Positions 1 through 6,800 of a DNA stretch of 28,020 bases are shown here, one piece after another. A model generated the notes under the pieces. The model searched no databases and was not told the origin of the DNA. It saw only the letters and a program-made list of their open reading frames with translations. Source of the stretch: JBILCM01 sp044353165. Its GTDB lineage: Bacteria > Bacillota > Bacilli > Paenibacillales > YIM-B00363. The stretch lies in assembly GCA_044353165.1 (NCBI GenBank), contig JBILCM010000030.1, positions 1 to 28,020 on the forward strand. Direction: 5' to 3'. Each line of letters begins with the position of its first letter. The first letter of the stretch is position 1. The position numbers and the translations under genes are program-made.

Positions 1-37
1 GAACTGTCTTCGTGTATGGATTTGATGTGATTGTGAA

Positions 38-268
38 TCATCTTGTTGTCTGTTTTTCCACATGGGTTTTTCCCTCAAGATGGGTGATGCTAGAAGTTAG
101 TTGATCTTTGTAATTGTTACCATACACCAATAAGGCAATAATAATAGCGATGACGACAATCCATTTGATAATTTTCTTAACCACTTTGATAACAATCCCA
201 AGTGCAACGAAGGCAAGTATCAGAAGCCACCATTTCTCCTGAATGAACGACAACCATTGATCTTGCAT
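38..268 (-). CDS. Small single-pass membrane protein, function unknown
   Basis: A 76-residue protein that I do not recognise. Residues 13-28 and 35-49 are strongly hydrophobic, separated by a short KVVKKIIK basic patch, so it has one long or two short membrane segments. The tail is polar (TSSITHLEGKTHVEKQ). The ATG at 268 is preceded by an excellent Shine-Dalgarno, AAAAAGGAGG with a 9-base spacer, which is the main evidence that this is a real gene and not a shadow ORF. It is divergent from the MFS gene to its right, and its left neighbour lies outside the window. No function can be assigned. Confidence 0.7.
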   Translation of the reverse strand: MQDQWLSFIQEKWWLLILAFVALGIVIKVVKKIIKWIVVIAIIIALLVYGNNYKDQLTSSITHLEGKTHVEKQTTR

Positions 269-398
269 GTGATTATGCCTCCTTTTTGTTTCAAATCAAG
301 GTTTAAATATAGTTATTATACACCATTCTGGTCTACACTGTTGGACAATTCCATACATGTAAGAGAAGTGCATTATCCTTGGGCATCAGTGGAGGGGA

Positions 399-1580
399 AT
401 GATTGTGAAAACCGTAGTGTGGTTGTACTTATTTATATTTGTAGCATTCTTCGATCTTCATGCGCAATATCCTATGCTCACACCGTTCGCAATATCACTT
501 GGCGCCGCACCTTCATTCATCGGGTTTATTATGGGTATTTATTCGTTAACCCACTTACCAGGGAATTGGATTGCGGGCATTCGTGTTGATCAACATGGCA
601 GCAAACCTTATATTGTGGGAAGTCTTTGTGTTGCAGGGATTCTTATGATCATTCAAGGTTATGTAAATAACCCTTGGCAATTGCTCGCTGTTCGATCAGT
701 CAGTGGGTTTGTGCTTGCATTCCTCTCTCCCGCATGCCTAGCTCTACTCGCAAGAATGGCAAGAGATCAAATTCATCAAAGCAAATTGATGTCTGGGAAT
801 GGAATCGTGCATACGCTAGCCTCTGTAGTTTCCCCTACAGTCGGCGCACTTCTCGTTAGTAAAATTGGGTTTACCGCCAGTTTTGTAACGCTCGGTTGGG
901 GGCTGATCATAACAGCATGCATTGCAATGTTCGCATTACATGAACCAATCAAGGTCAAGAATAACAGTAGCGGGCGTGAAATGTACCCCATGCATGCTCA
1001 TGCCATAAAAAATGGTGCGAAAGTTATTCCTTGGTCGGTATATGGTATTCCGATCGCATTGTCATGTTCACAAGGAATCTTGTTTTTTGAAATCCCGCTA
1101 CTCGTTTCTTCTCAATCGTCAGTCATACAATCCGGAATTTTATTCTCGATTGTGAGTCTCGGCGCACTCATCACCTTAGGAATGATATTCTTAAACCATT
1201 CATCAGCATATTTACGCACTGTGCTTGGGAGCCTTGCATTGGCATTGATTTTTTTTGCAATGTCGATTGAGTCGCCGCTGCCACTGTTTGTTGCCCTACT
1301 TTGTATCGGAATGTCCAAAGGCGTGATCTTCCCCGCTCTGGCCGCTTTATTAGCCTCGGTTACAGACGCTGGACGTTACGGGCGTGTATTCTCTCTTTTG
1401 TCGATTTCGTTCTCGATAGGCGCTTTTTTCGGACCGATCATCGCAGGACAGTTACGTCATGTTATCTCGCCATTCTTTATCGCGTTCATTGTATTAATGA
1501 TCGCATTAACAATGCTTCCTCCGTTTCAGCGCGGACTCGGAAGGAGTCCATTACAACCCAAATCAATTACTCAGCAATAA
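399..1580 (+). CDS. MFS transporter
   Basis: A 393-residue polytopic protein with about 12 hydrophobic segments, the usual length for a major facilitator. The first half contains FIGFIMGIYSLTHLPGNWIAG followed by a polar D-x-x-G-S-K-P loop, which matches the MFS loop 2-3 signature (G-x-x-x-D-R-x-G-R-R/K) in a degenerate form. The second half has the equivalent RYGRVFSLLSISFSIGAFFGPIIAG region typical of drug:proton antiporter relatives. The substrate cannot be inferred. The start may be ATG 399, but GGAGG at 391-395 is better spaced for the in-frame GTG at 405 (MKTVVWLYL). The gene end overlaps the convergent sco gene by 14 bases. Confidence 0.88.
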   Translation: MIVKTVVWLYLFIFVAFFDLHAQYPMLTPFAISLGAAPSFIGFIMGIYSLTHLPGNWIAGIRVDQHGSKPYIVGSLCVAGILMIIQGYVNNPWQLLAVRSVSGFVLAFLSPACLALLARMARDQIHQSKLMSGNGIVHTLASVVSPTVGALLVSKIGFTASFVTLGWGLIITACIAMFALHEPIKVKNNSSGREMYPMHAHAIKNGAKVIPWSVYGIPIALSCSQGILFFEIPLLVSSQSSVIQSGILFSIVSLGALITLGMIFLNHSSAYLRTVLGSLALALIFFAMSIESPLPLFVALLCIGMSKGVIFPALAALLASVTDAGRYGRVFSLLSISFSIGAFFGPIIAGQLRHVISPFFIAFIVLMIALTMLPPFQRGLGRSPLQPKSITQQ

Positions 1581-2181
1581 GCTTCAATACATCGCTAGCA
1601 ATTTTTTCATCATTCAAATCATTGCCGTTGTAACGCATTCGAATTTGGTTGTTCGGATCAATTAGAATTACTGTGTTGGAATGAATAAAAAAACCGGTTT
1701 CCGGGTCTTTATTAATAAAAATCCCATACTTCTCACCAATGCTTTTCGTTTCATCTTCCTTGCCCCGAAGAAATCTCCATGCATCTAAATCGGCGTTAAA
1801 ATTAGCAGCATATTTTGTTAACGTGTCTACGGTATCTCGGATGGGGTCAAACGTGACTTGCAAGATGTTTGCGTCAGAACCGAATACACCCGCTTGTTGT
1901 AAACGTTCCTGCACTTTGGACAGCATATGTGTCGTTGGTGGACAAACATCCGGACAGTTTGCAAAAAAGAAATAAAGCAGTCGTACATTACCGCTCGTAT
2001 TGTCGATTGAAACCGGTTCCCCTTGAATGTCAGATAGTTCAAATGCTGCAGCCTCTCCTTGAACTGGAAAATCCGACGCTTCATCTCGCAAAAAGTACAC
2101 ATAAAAAATCGCTGCAAGCAGGATGCACGAGATCAAGATCATCGTGATTTTGTACCCTTGTTTCCTCCAAAATGTATTCAA
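1567..2181 (-). CDS. SCO1/SenC family copper chaperone
   Basis: A thioredoxin-fold copper protein that helps load the CuA centre of cytochrome c oxidase subunit II. Residues 10-30 form an N-terminal membrane anchor, so the domain faces outside. The copper ligands are visible: C76-x-x-x-C80 in ANCPDVCPPT and His167 in GFFIHSNTVILID. Length (204) is normal. The start is TTG at 2181, because AAAGGAG lies 9 bases upstream and no ATG fits. It follows ctaB with an 18-base gap, so the two form an operon for oxidase assembly. B. subtilis YpmQ/SCO is the closest named relative I recall. Confidence 0.92.
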   Translation of the reverse strand: MNTFWRKQGYKITMILISCILLAAIFYVYFLRDEASDFPVQGEAAAFELSDIQGEPVSIDNTSGNVRLLYFFFANCPDVCPPTTHMLSKVQERLQQAGVFGSDANILQVTFDPIRDTVDTLTKYAANFNADLDAWRFLRGKEDETKSIGEKYGIFINKDPETGFFIHSNTVILIDPNNQIRMRYNGNDLNDEKIASDVLKLIAE

Positions 2182-2199
2182 TTGCGATCTCTCCTTTGT

Positions 2200-3138
2200 T
2201 TATTGCGCAGGAACAGTGGTTGTATCGACAATCATGAGTAAGAATACAAGTGTTAAGTAATAAATGGACAACTTAAAAGAACGCAATGCCCAAGAGTTAT
2301 CGTCCCTTACAAAAAAACCGGATATGCATTGTAACGACCATAAAAGTAGTAAAACAAGACCGCCAACCAAGAAAATAATCCCCACATAGTTCATTGTGTA
2401 TAGAAACACAGTTGTAGGATACAGTGCAATGAGATAAGGAATCATTTGCCATTTGGTCCGTGTTACACCTTTCATTACGGGCAATAATGGATATCCTGCT
2501 TTTCGGTATTCCTCCATCTTCCGAATGCCCAGCGCCCAGAAATGTGGAGGTTGCCAGAAAAAAAGTAACCCGAATAAAAGTAACGCACCCCAATCGATAA
2601 CGCCACTTACAGCACAGTATCCCATAACAGGAGGCACAGCGCCAGATATCCCACCAACTGATGTACTCCACGTCGATGTTCGCTTTAGCCAAGCTGTATA
2701 AATGACGACATAAGCCAAATGCCCGACAAGGCCTAGCCATGCTACTAATGGATTTACCATAAAGTAAAGCAACAGCAATCCGATGATGCCGAGTAATGAT
2801 GCATATGTTACAGCAATTTTCGGTCGAATTTTCCCCGTGGGGATTGCGCGTTTCATTGTCCGTTCCATCTTTGTATCATGATCACGATCAATCACGTTAT
2901 TAAATACACAACCCGACGCCATCACCAGTGCAGTGCCCAACAGCATCATAAACAAAGGCAACCAAGCGATATCCCAAGAAGATGCTACCCAGAATCCCCC
3001 AAAAGCTGTAAACAAATTCGTTACAATGATTCGTGGTTTGGTGATCACAATGAAATCTTTCCAGGAGGCACGCTCAACAGAAATCGCAACATGCTCGGCA
3101 TTTTCAGGATTTGATTGTTGCATGTACGATTTTTCCAA
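2200..3138 (-). CDS. ctaB: Protoheme IX farnesyltransferase
   Basis: Converts heme B to heme O in the membrane using farnesyl diphosphate, for heme O/A-type terminal oxidases. It shows the UbiA-family prenyl-diphosphate motif NVIDRDHDTKMERTMKR, the IPTGKI segment, the conserved KPRIIVTNL entry helix and PPHFWALGIRKMEEYRKAGYPLLPV. About eight or nine membrane segments follow the usual pattern. The open frame extends to 3201, but a good sigma-A promoter overlaps 3173-3201, so the start must be downstream. TTG at 3138 has GGGGGAG 10 bases upstream and ATG at 3123 is the alternative. First gene of the ctaB-sco operon. Confidence 0.94.
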   Translation of the reverse strand: MEKSYMQQSNPENAEHVAISVERASWKDFIVITKPRIIVTNLFTAFGGFWVASSWDIAWLPLFMMLLGTALVMASGCVFNNVIDRDHDTKMERTMKRAIPTGKIRPKIAVTYASLLGIIGLLLLYFMVNPLVAWLGLVGHLAYVVIYTAWLKRTSTWSTSVGGISGAVPPVMGYCAVSGVIDWGALLLFGLLFFWQPPHFWALGIRKMEEYRKAGYPLLPVMKGVTRTKWQMIPYLIALYPTTVFLYTMNYVGIIFLVGGLVLLLLWSLQCISGFFVRDDNSWALRSFKLSIYYLTLVFLLMIVDTTTVPAQ

Positions 3139-3172
3139 TTCCCTACAGCTCCCCCTCGTATAATCACCACTA

Positions 3173-3201
3173 ATCATACCGAAGACACTTGTCTTTCGCA
3201 A
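3173..3201 (-). promoter_or_regulatory. Sigma-A-type promoter of ctaB-sco with palindromic spacer
   Basis: On the minus strand TTGCGA (3201-3196), a 17-base spacer, then TATGAT (3178-3173). The spacer contains a perfect palindrome with arms AAGACA/TGTCTT (3182-3195), a possible repressor site. Transcription would begin near 3166, just upstream of the chosen ctaB start. Confidence 0.6.
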
Positions 3202-3315
3202 TGATTGTCATTCACGTTCATGAATTTGTCAGTTTTCAAAGCAATACGCACGTGACAGGCACTAGCCTAATACATTAGTCGTAGAAGCATCAGGAAAGGG
3301 AGTGTGAAAATTGTC

Positions 3316-3747
3316 ATGGCTGTCATTAAGGCATCTATTGAGGACATTAAATTACTCGCAAGGCTTATGCGTGCTGAAGCTGAAGGAGAAGGCGAACTTG
3401 GAATGCTGATGGTTGGCAATGTCGGGGTCAATCGAATTAGGGGTAATTGTTTGGATTTTCGTGATATTCGGTCCATCCAGGATATGGTATTTCAACGCCC
3501 TGGTGGTTTCGAAGCAACGATAAAAGGTTATTTCTACCAACGAGCCCGAGACAAAGAAATTCGACTTGCAAGACGAGTTGTCAACGGCGAACGTCAACAT
3601 CCAGCAACAAATTCATTGTGGTTTTTTCGTCCAACAGGAACATGTCCAGCCACTTGGTACAATCAACAAAACAGCGGCAGATTTAAATCCCATTGTTTTT
3701 TTGTGCCCTCAAACCGTAATTGTCCGCGAGTATATGGTGTGTATTAA
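3316..3747 (+). CDS. cwlJ: Spore cortex-lytic cell wall hydrolase CwlJ
   Basis: A Hydrolase_2/SleB-type enzyme that degrades spore cortex peptidoglycan during germination, especially in Ca-dipicolinate germination. It carries the family core: RLMRAEAEGEGELGMLMVG with the catalytic-type glutamate, NVGVNRIR, GYFYQRARDKE, WFFRPTG and a C-terminal FKSHCFF. There is no signal peptide, as in B. subtilis CwlJ (about 142 residues), unlike secreted SleB. An in-frame GTG exists at 3304, but the ATG at 3316 gives MAVIKAS, which matches the known CwlJ start. AGGAAAGGGAG precedes it. It is followed 26 bases later by gerQ, its known partner needed for CwlJ coat localisation. Confidence 0.93.
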   Translation: MAVIKASIEDIKLLARLMRAEAEGEGELGMLMVGNVGVNRIRGNCLDFRDIRSIQDMVFQRPGGFEATIKGYFYQRARDKEIRLARRVVNGERQHPATNSLWFFRPTGTCPATWYNQQNSGRFKSHCFFVPSNRNCPRVYGVY

Positions 3748-3773
3748 ACCCATCATGAAAGGATGAGTTGCAT

Positions 3774-4115
3774 ATGTATTTTTATCGTTCAACACCAGGG
3801 TTCCCACCCGCTCCAGTAGCGATGAGTGGAAGTGAACCGTTGGCTACAGAAGAATCGTACATTGAAAATATTTTGAGGCTGAATTTGGGCAAAATAGCAA
3901 CGATCTACATGACTTTCGAAAACAATAAAGAATGGAATGCCAAAATTTTCAAAGGCCGCTTGGAAGCCGCAGGACGAGACCACATCATTATCAGTGATCC
4001 TATTACAGGAATGCGGTATTTGCTGCTTATGGTAAACCTAGATTATGTGACGTTTGATGAACCATTGAATTATATGGTGCCAGGGGTAGGAGCGATCGGC
4101 GTTTCCACAGGTTGA
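3774..4115 (+). CDS. gerQ: Spore coat protein GerQ
   Basis: GerQ (YwdL) is a coat protein required for the presence and function of CwlJ in the spore. The conserved C-terminal half is clear: ENILRLNLGKIATIYMTFENN, AKIFKGRLEAAGRDHIIISDP, RYLLLMVNLDYVTFDEPL. The start ATG 3774 has AAAGGA about 10 bases upstream; an in-frame TTG lies at 3768. At 113 residues it is shorter than B. subtilis GerQ (about 181), because it lacks the Gln-rich, Lys-bearing N-terminus. The leader here is proline-rich and contains no lysine before the conserved domain. Cotranscription with cwlJ is very likely. Confidence 0.92.
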   Translation: MYFYRSTPGFPPAPVAMSGSEPLATEESYIENILRLNLGKIATIYMTFENNKEWNAKIFKGRLEAAGRDHIIISDPITGMRYLLLMVNLDYVTFDEPLNYMVPGVGAIGVSTG

Positions 4116-4126
4116 TCAAGCGCAAG

Positions 4127-4146
4127 GCCTTCCCGAATGGGAAGGC
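4127..4146 (+). terminator. Hairpin after gerQ
   Basis: A perfect 8-bp stem GCCTTCCC/GGGAAGGC with a GAAT loop lies 12 bases after the gerQ stop. No T-run follows on the plus strand (tctgtcatgt), so it may be a weak terminator or an mRNA 3'-end stabiliser. Confidence 0.5.
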
Positions 4147-4215
4147 TCTGTCATGTAGATGATAAGAACGAGTTGCATCTGGCCTAACTTGTTGCGAGGA
4201 AGGAGATCATTAACA

Positions 4216-5205
4216 ATGGATACAGTGACACATATCGCATTCGGGATTGGTTTAGCAGGATTGTCACAAATTGACCCCAGTGTTTCAAGCGATGCATTGA
4301 CGTCTGTTGCTGTGCTCTTTGGTACTTTAGCAGGTTCCCAGGCACCTGACACGGATACGTTATTAAAACTGCATAGCAACGCTAAGTATGTGCGCAATCA
4401 TCGCGGATGGTCACATTCCATCCCCGCATGGTTTATTTGGACAGGCCTTATCAGTGTTTCGATTTGGCTTATTTTCCCTAACATCTCATTACTTGTGATT
4501 ACGCGCTGGGTCTTCATTGCCGTTCTCGTTCATGTTTTTACGGATTTATTCAACAGTTATGGCACACAAGCTCTTCGACCATTCCATGATCGTTGGATCG
4601 CTTGGGATGTCATAAACATATTTGATCCGTTCGTGTTTATTGCACATTTTGTAGCGATTCTGTTGTGGATGACTGCACTAAGTCATGGCGGAATCATTTT
4701 CTCAATTCTCTATGTTGTCATATTGCTGTATTTTCTCGTTCGAACCCTGCAACATGTTTTCCTTGAACGTAAATTACCACTAATCGATTCCGAAGCAAAA
4801 AAAGGGGATGTTTATACGGCTATCCCCACCATTCAATTTAGCAGATGGAATCTTATCAAACAACACGCGTGCGGAGCGTATACCACTGGGGAATGGAAGA
4901 ATGGTCAACTATTGTGGGTGGGACGATCGGCATGTGAAACGACGCCAGAAATCGAAAGCTCTCGGATGCATCCCGACGTTGCTGCCTTCCTTTATTTTAG
5001 CCGTATGCCATGTGCAAAAATTGAATACGGCCACTTGGCAGTGACCGTTTATTGGCTTGATATGCGATACCAACACCGAAAACAATACCCATTCCTAGCC
5101 GTTGTAAGGTATAATGCAAATATGGAGCCCCGATTCAGTTACGTCGGTTGGACCAGTATTGAGAACCTCAGGAAACGTCTGAAACAGGTGAATACAGATG
5201 AATAA
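4216..5205 (+). CDS. yfhP: YfhP/YdjM-type membrane-bound metal-dependent hydrolase
   Basis: A 329-residue membrane protein of the YdjM (DUF457) group. The N-terminal MDTVTHIAFGIGLAGLS, the GSQAPDTDTL acidic motif and the HRGWSHSIPAWF histidine motif are the family's likely metal ligands. A conserved D-L-F-N-S-Y-G-T segment follows in the next helix. About five to six hydrophobic segments occupy the first 200 residues, followed by a soluble C-terminal domain. Length and start sequence resemble B. subtilis YfhP, hence the tentative symbol. The start ATG 4216 is chosen over an upstream in-frame ATG at 4159 because GGAAGGAG sits directly before it and homology begins there. Substrate is unknown. 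Overlaps the next small gene by 8 bases. Confidence 0.85.
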   Translation: MDTVTHIAFGIGLAGLSQIDPSVSSDALTSVAVLFGTLAGSQAPDTDTLLKLHSNAKYVRNHRGWSHSIPAWFIWTGLISVSIWLIFPNISLLVITRWVFIAVLVHVFTDLFNSYGTQALRPFHDRWIAWDVINIFDPFVFIAHFVAILLWMTALSHGGIIFSILYVVILLYFLVRTLQHVFLERKLPLIDSEAKKGDVYTAIPTIQFSRWNLIKQHACGAYTTGEWKNGQLLWVGRSACETTPEIESSRMHPDVAAFLYFSRMPCAKIEYGHLAVTVYWLDMRYQHRKQYPFLAVVRYNANMEPRFSYVGWTSIENLRKRLKQVNTDE

Positions 5206-5374
5206 AAAACAATCGTTTTTTTTTGCAACAGCTTCAATGATTTGTTTAATTGCAGCTGGCGCTTCGTTAAGTTACTTCAAACCATGGTGGGCGCTATTGT
5301 TTCTCCTGCTTAGTTTTGCAGTAACAGGTGCAGGAATGGCGTTAAAGCGTAGAATCCTAAAAACTTCAAAATGA
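5198..5374 (+). CDS. Small two-pass membrane protein, function unknown
   Basis: A 58-residue ORF beginning MNKKQSFFFATASMICL and ending AGMALKRRILKTSK. It has two hydrophobic stretches (about residues 6-24 and 29-48) around a YFKPWW turn, and basic ends, as expected for a hairpin membrane protein. The ATG lies inside the end of the yfhP-like gene (8-base overlap), consistent with translational coupling; upstream AACAGGTG is a modest ribosome site. Its end overlaps the convergent trpS stop by 9 bases. I do not recognise it. Coupling suggests a role linked to the upstream hydrolase, but this is inference. Confidence 0.6.
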   Translation: MNKKQSFFFATASMICLIAAGASLSYFKPWWALLFLLLSFAVTGAGMALKRRILKTSK

Positions 5375-6355
5375 TGAGTTGACAAACCCCATACGCTCCA
5401 TAGCCCGACGAAGCGTAGAACCTGCGACCTCGTTCGCTTTCTGTGCGCCTTGTTGCAGGATGGTATGCAGCTGCCCGGAACTACGGATATCGCGGTACTT
5501 ATGTTGAATGGGCTCCAAGTGGGCAACGATCGTATCCGCCAAGTCTTTCTTAAGCGCTCCATAACCTTTGCCCTCGTAATTTCCCTCAAGTTCCTGAATG
5601 GACATGCCCGAGAACACAGACATCATTTCCAGCAAGTTGCTTACTTCTGGTTTTGCTGGCCGATCAAATCGAATTTCTCGTCCTGAATCTGTTGTGGCGC
5701 GGCTAATTTTTTTGCGGATGGTATCTGCATCATCAAGCATAGATATATAAGCGCCTGAATTCGGATCGCTCTTGCTCATCTTCTTCGTGCCATCCAGTAA
5801 AGACATGACTTTAGCGCCTACTTCATTATAATGGCCTTCTGGCAAAACGAATGTTTCCCCAAAACGTTGGTTGAACCGGATAGCCAAATCGCGAGTCAAT
5901 TCAAGATGTTGTTTTTGGTCGGCACCTACCGGAACAAGTTCTGCATTGTACAGTAAAATATCCGCCGCTTGTAATGACGGATAAACAAACAATCCCGTTC
6001 CAATGGATTCTTTCCCTGCGGATTTATCTTTAAATTGAGTCATTCGCTCCAATTCACCCATGTAAGTGATGGTAGTTAGCATCCACCCTAGCATGGCATG
6101 CGCAGGCACATGGGATTGCACGAATAACGTCGCTTTGTTGGGATCGATCCCACACGCAACATAGATGGCAGCTAATGCTTCCGTCTGCTCGCGCAATTTG
6201 GCAGGTTCTTGTGGAGCTGTAATGGCATGAAGGTCAACGATCATAAAATAACAATCAAATGTGTGTTGCATGTTTACAAACTGTCGGATCGCACCAATGT
6301 AGTTTCCAATCGTGAGCAAGCCGCTAGGTTGAATGCCTGATAGTACTTTTCTCAT
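5366..6355 (-). CDS. trpS: Tryptophanyl-tRNA synthetase
   Basis: A class I aminoacyl-tRNA synthetase that charges tRNA-Trp in the cytoplasm. The HIGH-equivalent signature is SGIQPSGLLTIGNYIGA at the N-terminus and the KMSKS loop is at residues 192-196 (DGTKKMSKSDPNS). Other family landmarks are MIVDLHAIT, GADQKQHLELTRDLA and a C-terminal GYGALKKDLA segment. Length is 329, normal for bacterial TrpRS. The open frame extends 33 codons further upstream, but ATG 6355 matches homologues and has GAGGAG 8 bases before it. A sigma-A promoter is close by and leaves a leader of under 30 bases, so no T-box or attenuator fits. Confidence 0.96.
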   Translation of the reverse strand: MRKVLSGIQPSGLLTIGNYIGAIRQFVNMQHTFDCYFMIVDLHAITAPQEPAKLREQTEALAAIYVACGIDPNKATLFVQSHVPAHAMLGWMLTTITYMGELERMTQFKDKSAGKESIGTGLFVYPSLQAADILLYNAELVPVGADQKQHLELTRDLAIRFNQRFGETFVLPEGHYNEVGAKVMSLLDGTKKMSKSDPNSGAYISMLDDADTIRKKISRATTDSGREIRFDRPAKPEVSNLLEMMSVFSGMSIQELEGNYEGKGYGALKKDLADTIVAHLEPIQHKYRDIRSSGQLHTILQQGAQKANEVAGSTLRRAMERMGFVNSSF

Positions 6356-6388
6356 ACGTAACTCTCCTCGTTCGTGTTCATGTTCCCA

Positions 6389-6417
6389 ACTATAGCGAAC
6401 CAAACTTCGACCGTCAA
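6389..6417 (-). promoter_or_regulatory. Sigma-A promoter of trpS
   Basis: On the minus strand TTGACG (6417-6412), a 17-base spacer, TATAGT (6394-6389). Both hexamers match consensus at five of six positions. It sits 34 bases upstream of the trpS start. Confidence 0.7.
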
Positions 6418-6471
6418 TGTTTACGTCGATGTTACCGACGGACGACTGGTCCAATTTGCCAATTCGATTGA

Positions 6472-6501
6472 TGCGTATTCCTCACCTTTTGGAACATACT
6501 A
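6472..6501 (+). promoter_or_regulatory. Sigma-G-type promoter of the SASP gene
   Basis: TGCGTA (6472-6477), a 17-base spacer and CATACTA (6495-6501). The forespore sigma-G consensus is roughly TGMATA and CATACTA, so the -10 is exact and the -35 has one mismatch. The position, 24 bases before the SASP start, and the target gene both support forespore-specific expression. Confidence 0.7.
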
Positions 6502-6524
6502 CCTTACAAGGGAGGTGATCACAC

Positions 6525-6749
6525 ATGGGTACAGGTTCTGGCCGCACGAATGATTTGGTCGTGCCACAAGCGAATCAAGCTTTGGAGCAATTGAAATTTG
6601 AAGTTGCACAAGAATTAGGAATTCAAATTCCGCAAGACGGATACTATGGTTACATGGCTACCCGAGATACGGGTGCGATCGGGGGACATATCACTCGCCG
6701 ATTGGTACAAATCGCTGAGCAATCTTTAGCAGGTCAATTCCGTCGTTAA
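6525..6749 (+). CDS. Alpha/beta-type small acid-soluble spore protein
   Basis: A DNA-binding protein that coats and protects spore DNA and is degraded at germination. It has both family blocks: the GPR protease region LEQLKFEVAQELGIQI with its E-x-A cleavage site, and the C-terminal GAIGGHITRRLVQIAEQSLA block (G-x-x-G-G-x-x-x-R-x-x-V). The 74-residue length is typical. The start has a near-perfect ribosome site, AAGGGAGGTGATC, before the ATG, as expected for a highly expressed spore protein. A sigma-G-like promoter lies upstream and a strong terminator downstream, so it is a single-gene unit. Confidence 0.96.
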   Translation: MGTGSGRTNDLVVPQANQALEQLKFEVAQELGIQIPQDGYYGYMATRDTGAIGGHITRRLVQIAEQSLAGQFRR

Positions 6750-6760
6750 AGCATGAAAAG

Positions 6761-6794
6761 AAAAGTGACTATTCAAAGCGTAGTCACTTTTTTT
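6761..6794. terminator. Bidirectional terminator between SASP gene and pepF
   Basis: An 11-bp perfect stem AAAAGTGACTA/TAGTCACTTTT with a 9-base loop. The T-run extends to 6794 on the plus strand, and the mirror A-rich arm (6755-6764) gives a T-run on the minus strand, so it can serve both convergent genes. Confidence 0.85.
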
Positions 6795-6800
6795 TCTTTG

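Noticed and set aside
257..589. 110-codon plus-strand ORF overlapping the MFS start
   Set aside because: Out of frame with the MFS protein, no recognisable domain, and no good start signal.
2297..2740. 147-codon minus-strand ORF inside ctaB
   Set aside because: A shadow frame of the heme O synthase gene, whose motifs are intact in the other frame.
3304..3315. GTG at 3304 as cwlJ start
   Set aside because: Ribosome site would be only 1 base away, and homology to CwlJ begins at ATG 3316.
6356..6471. T-box riboswitch upstream of trpS
   Set aside because: The promoter is 34 bases from the start, so the leader is too short; no T-box sequence or terminator/antiterminator is present.
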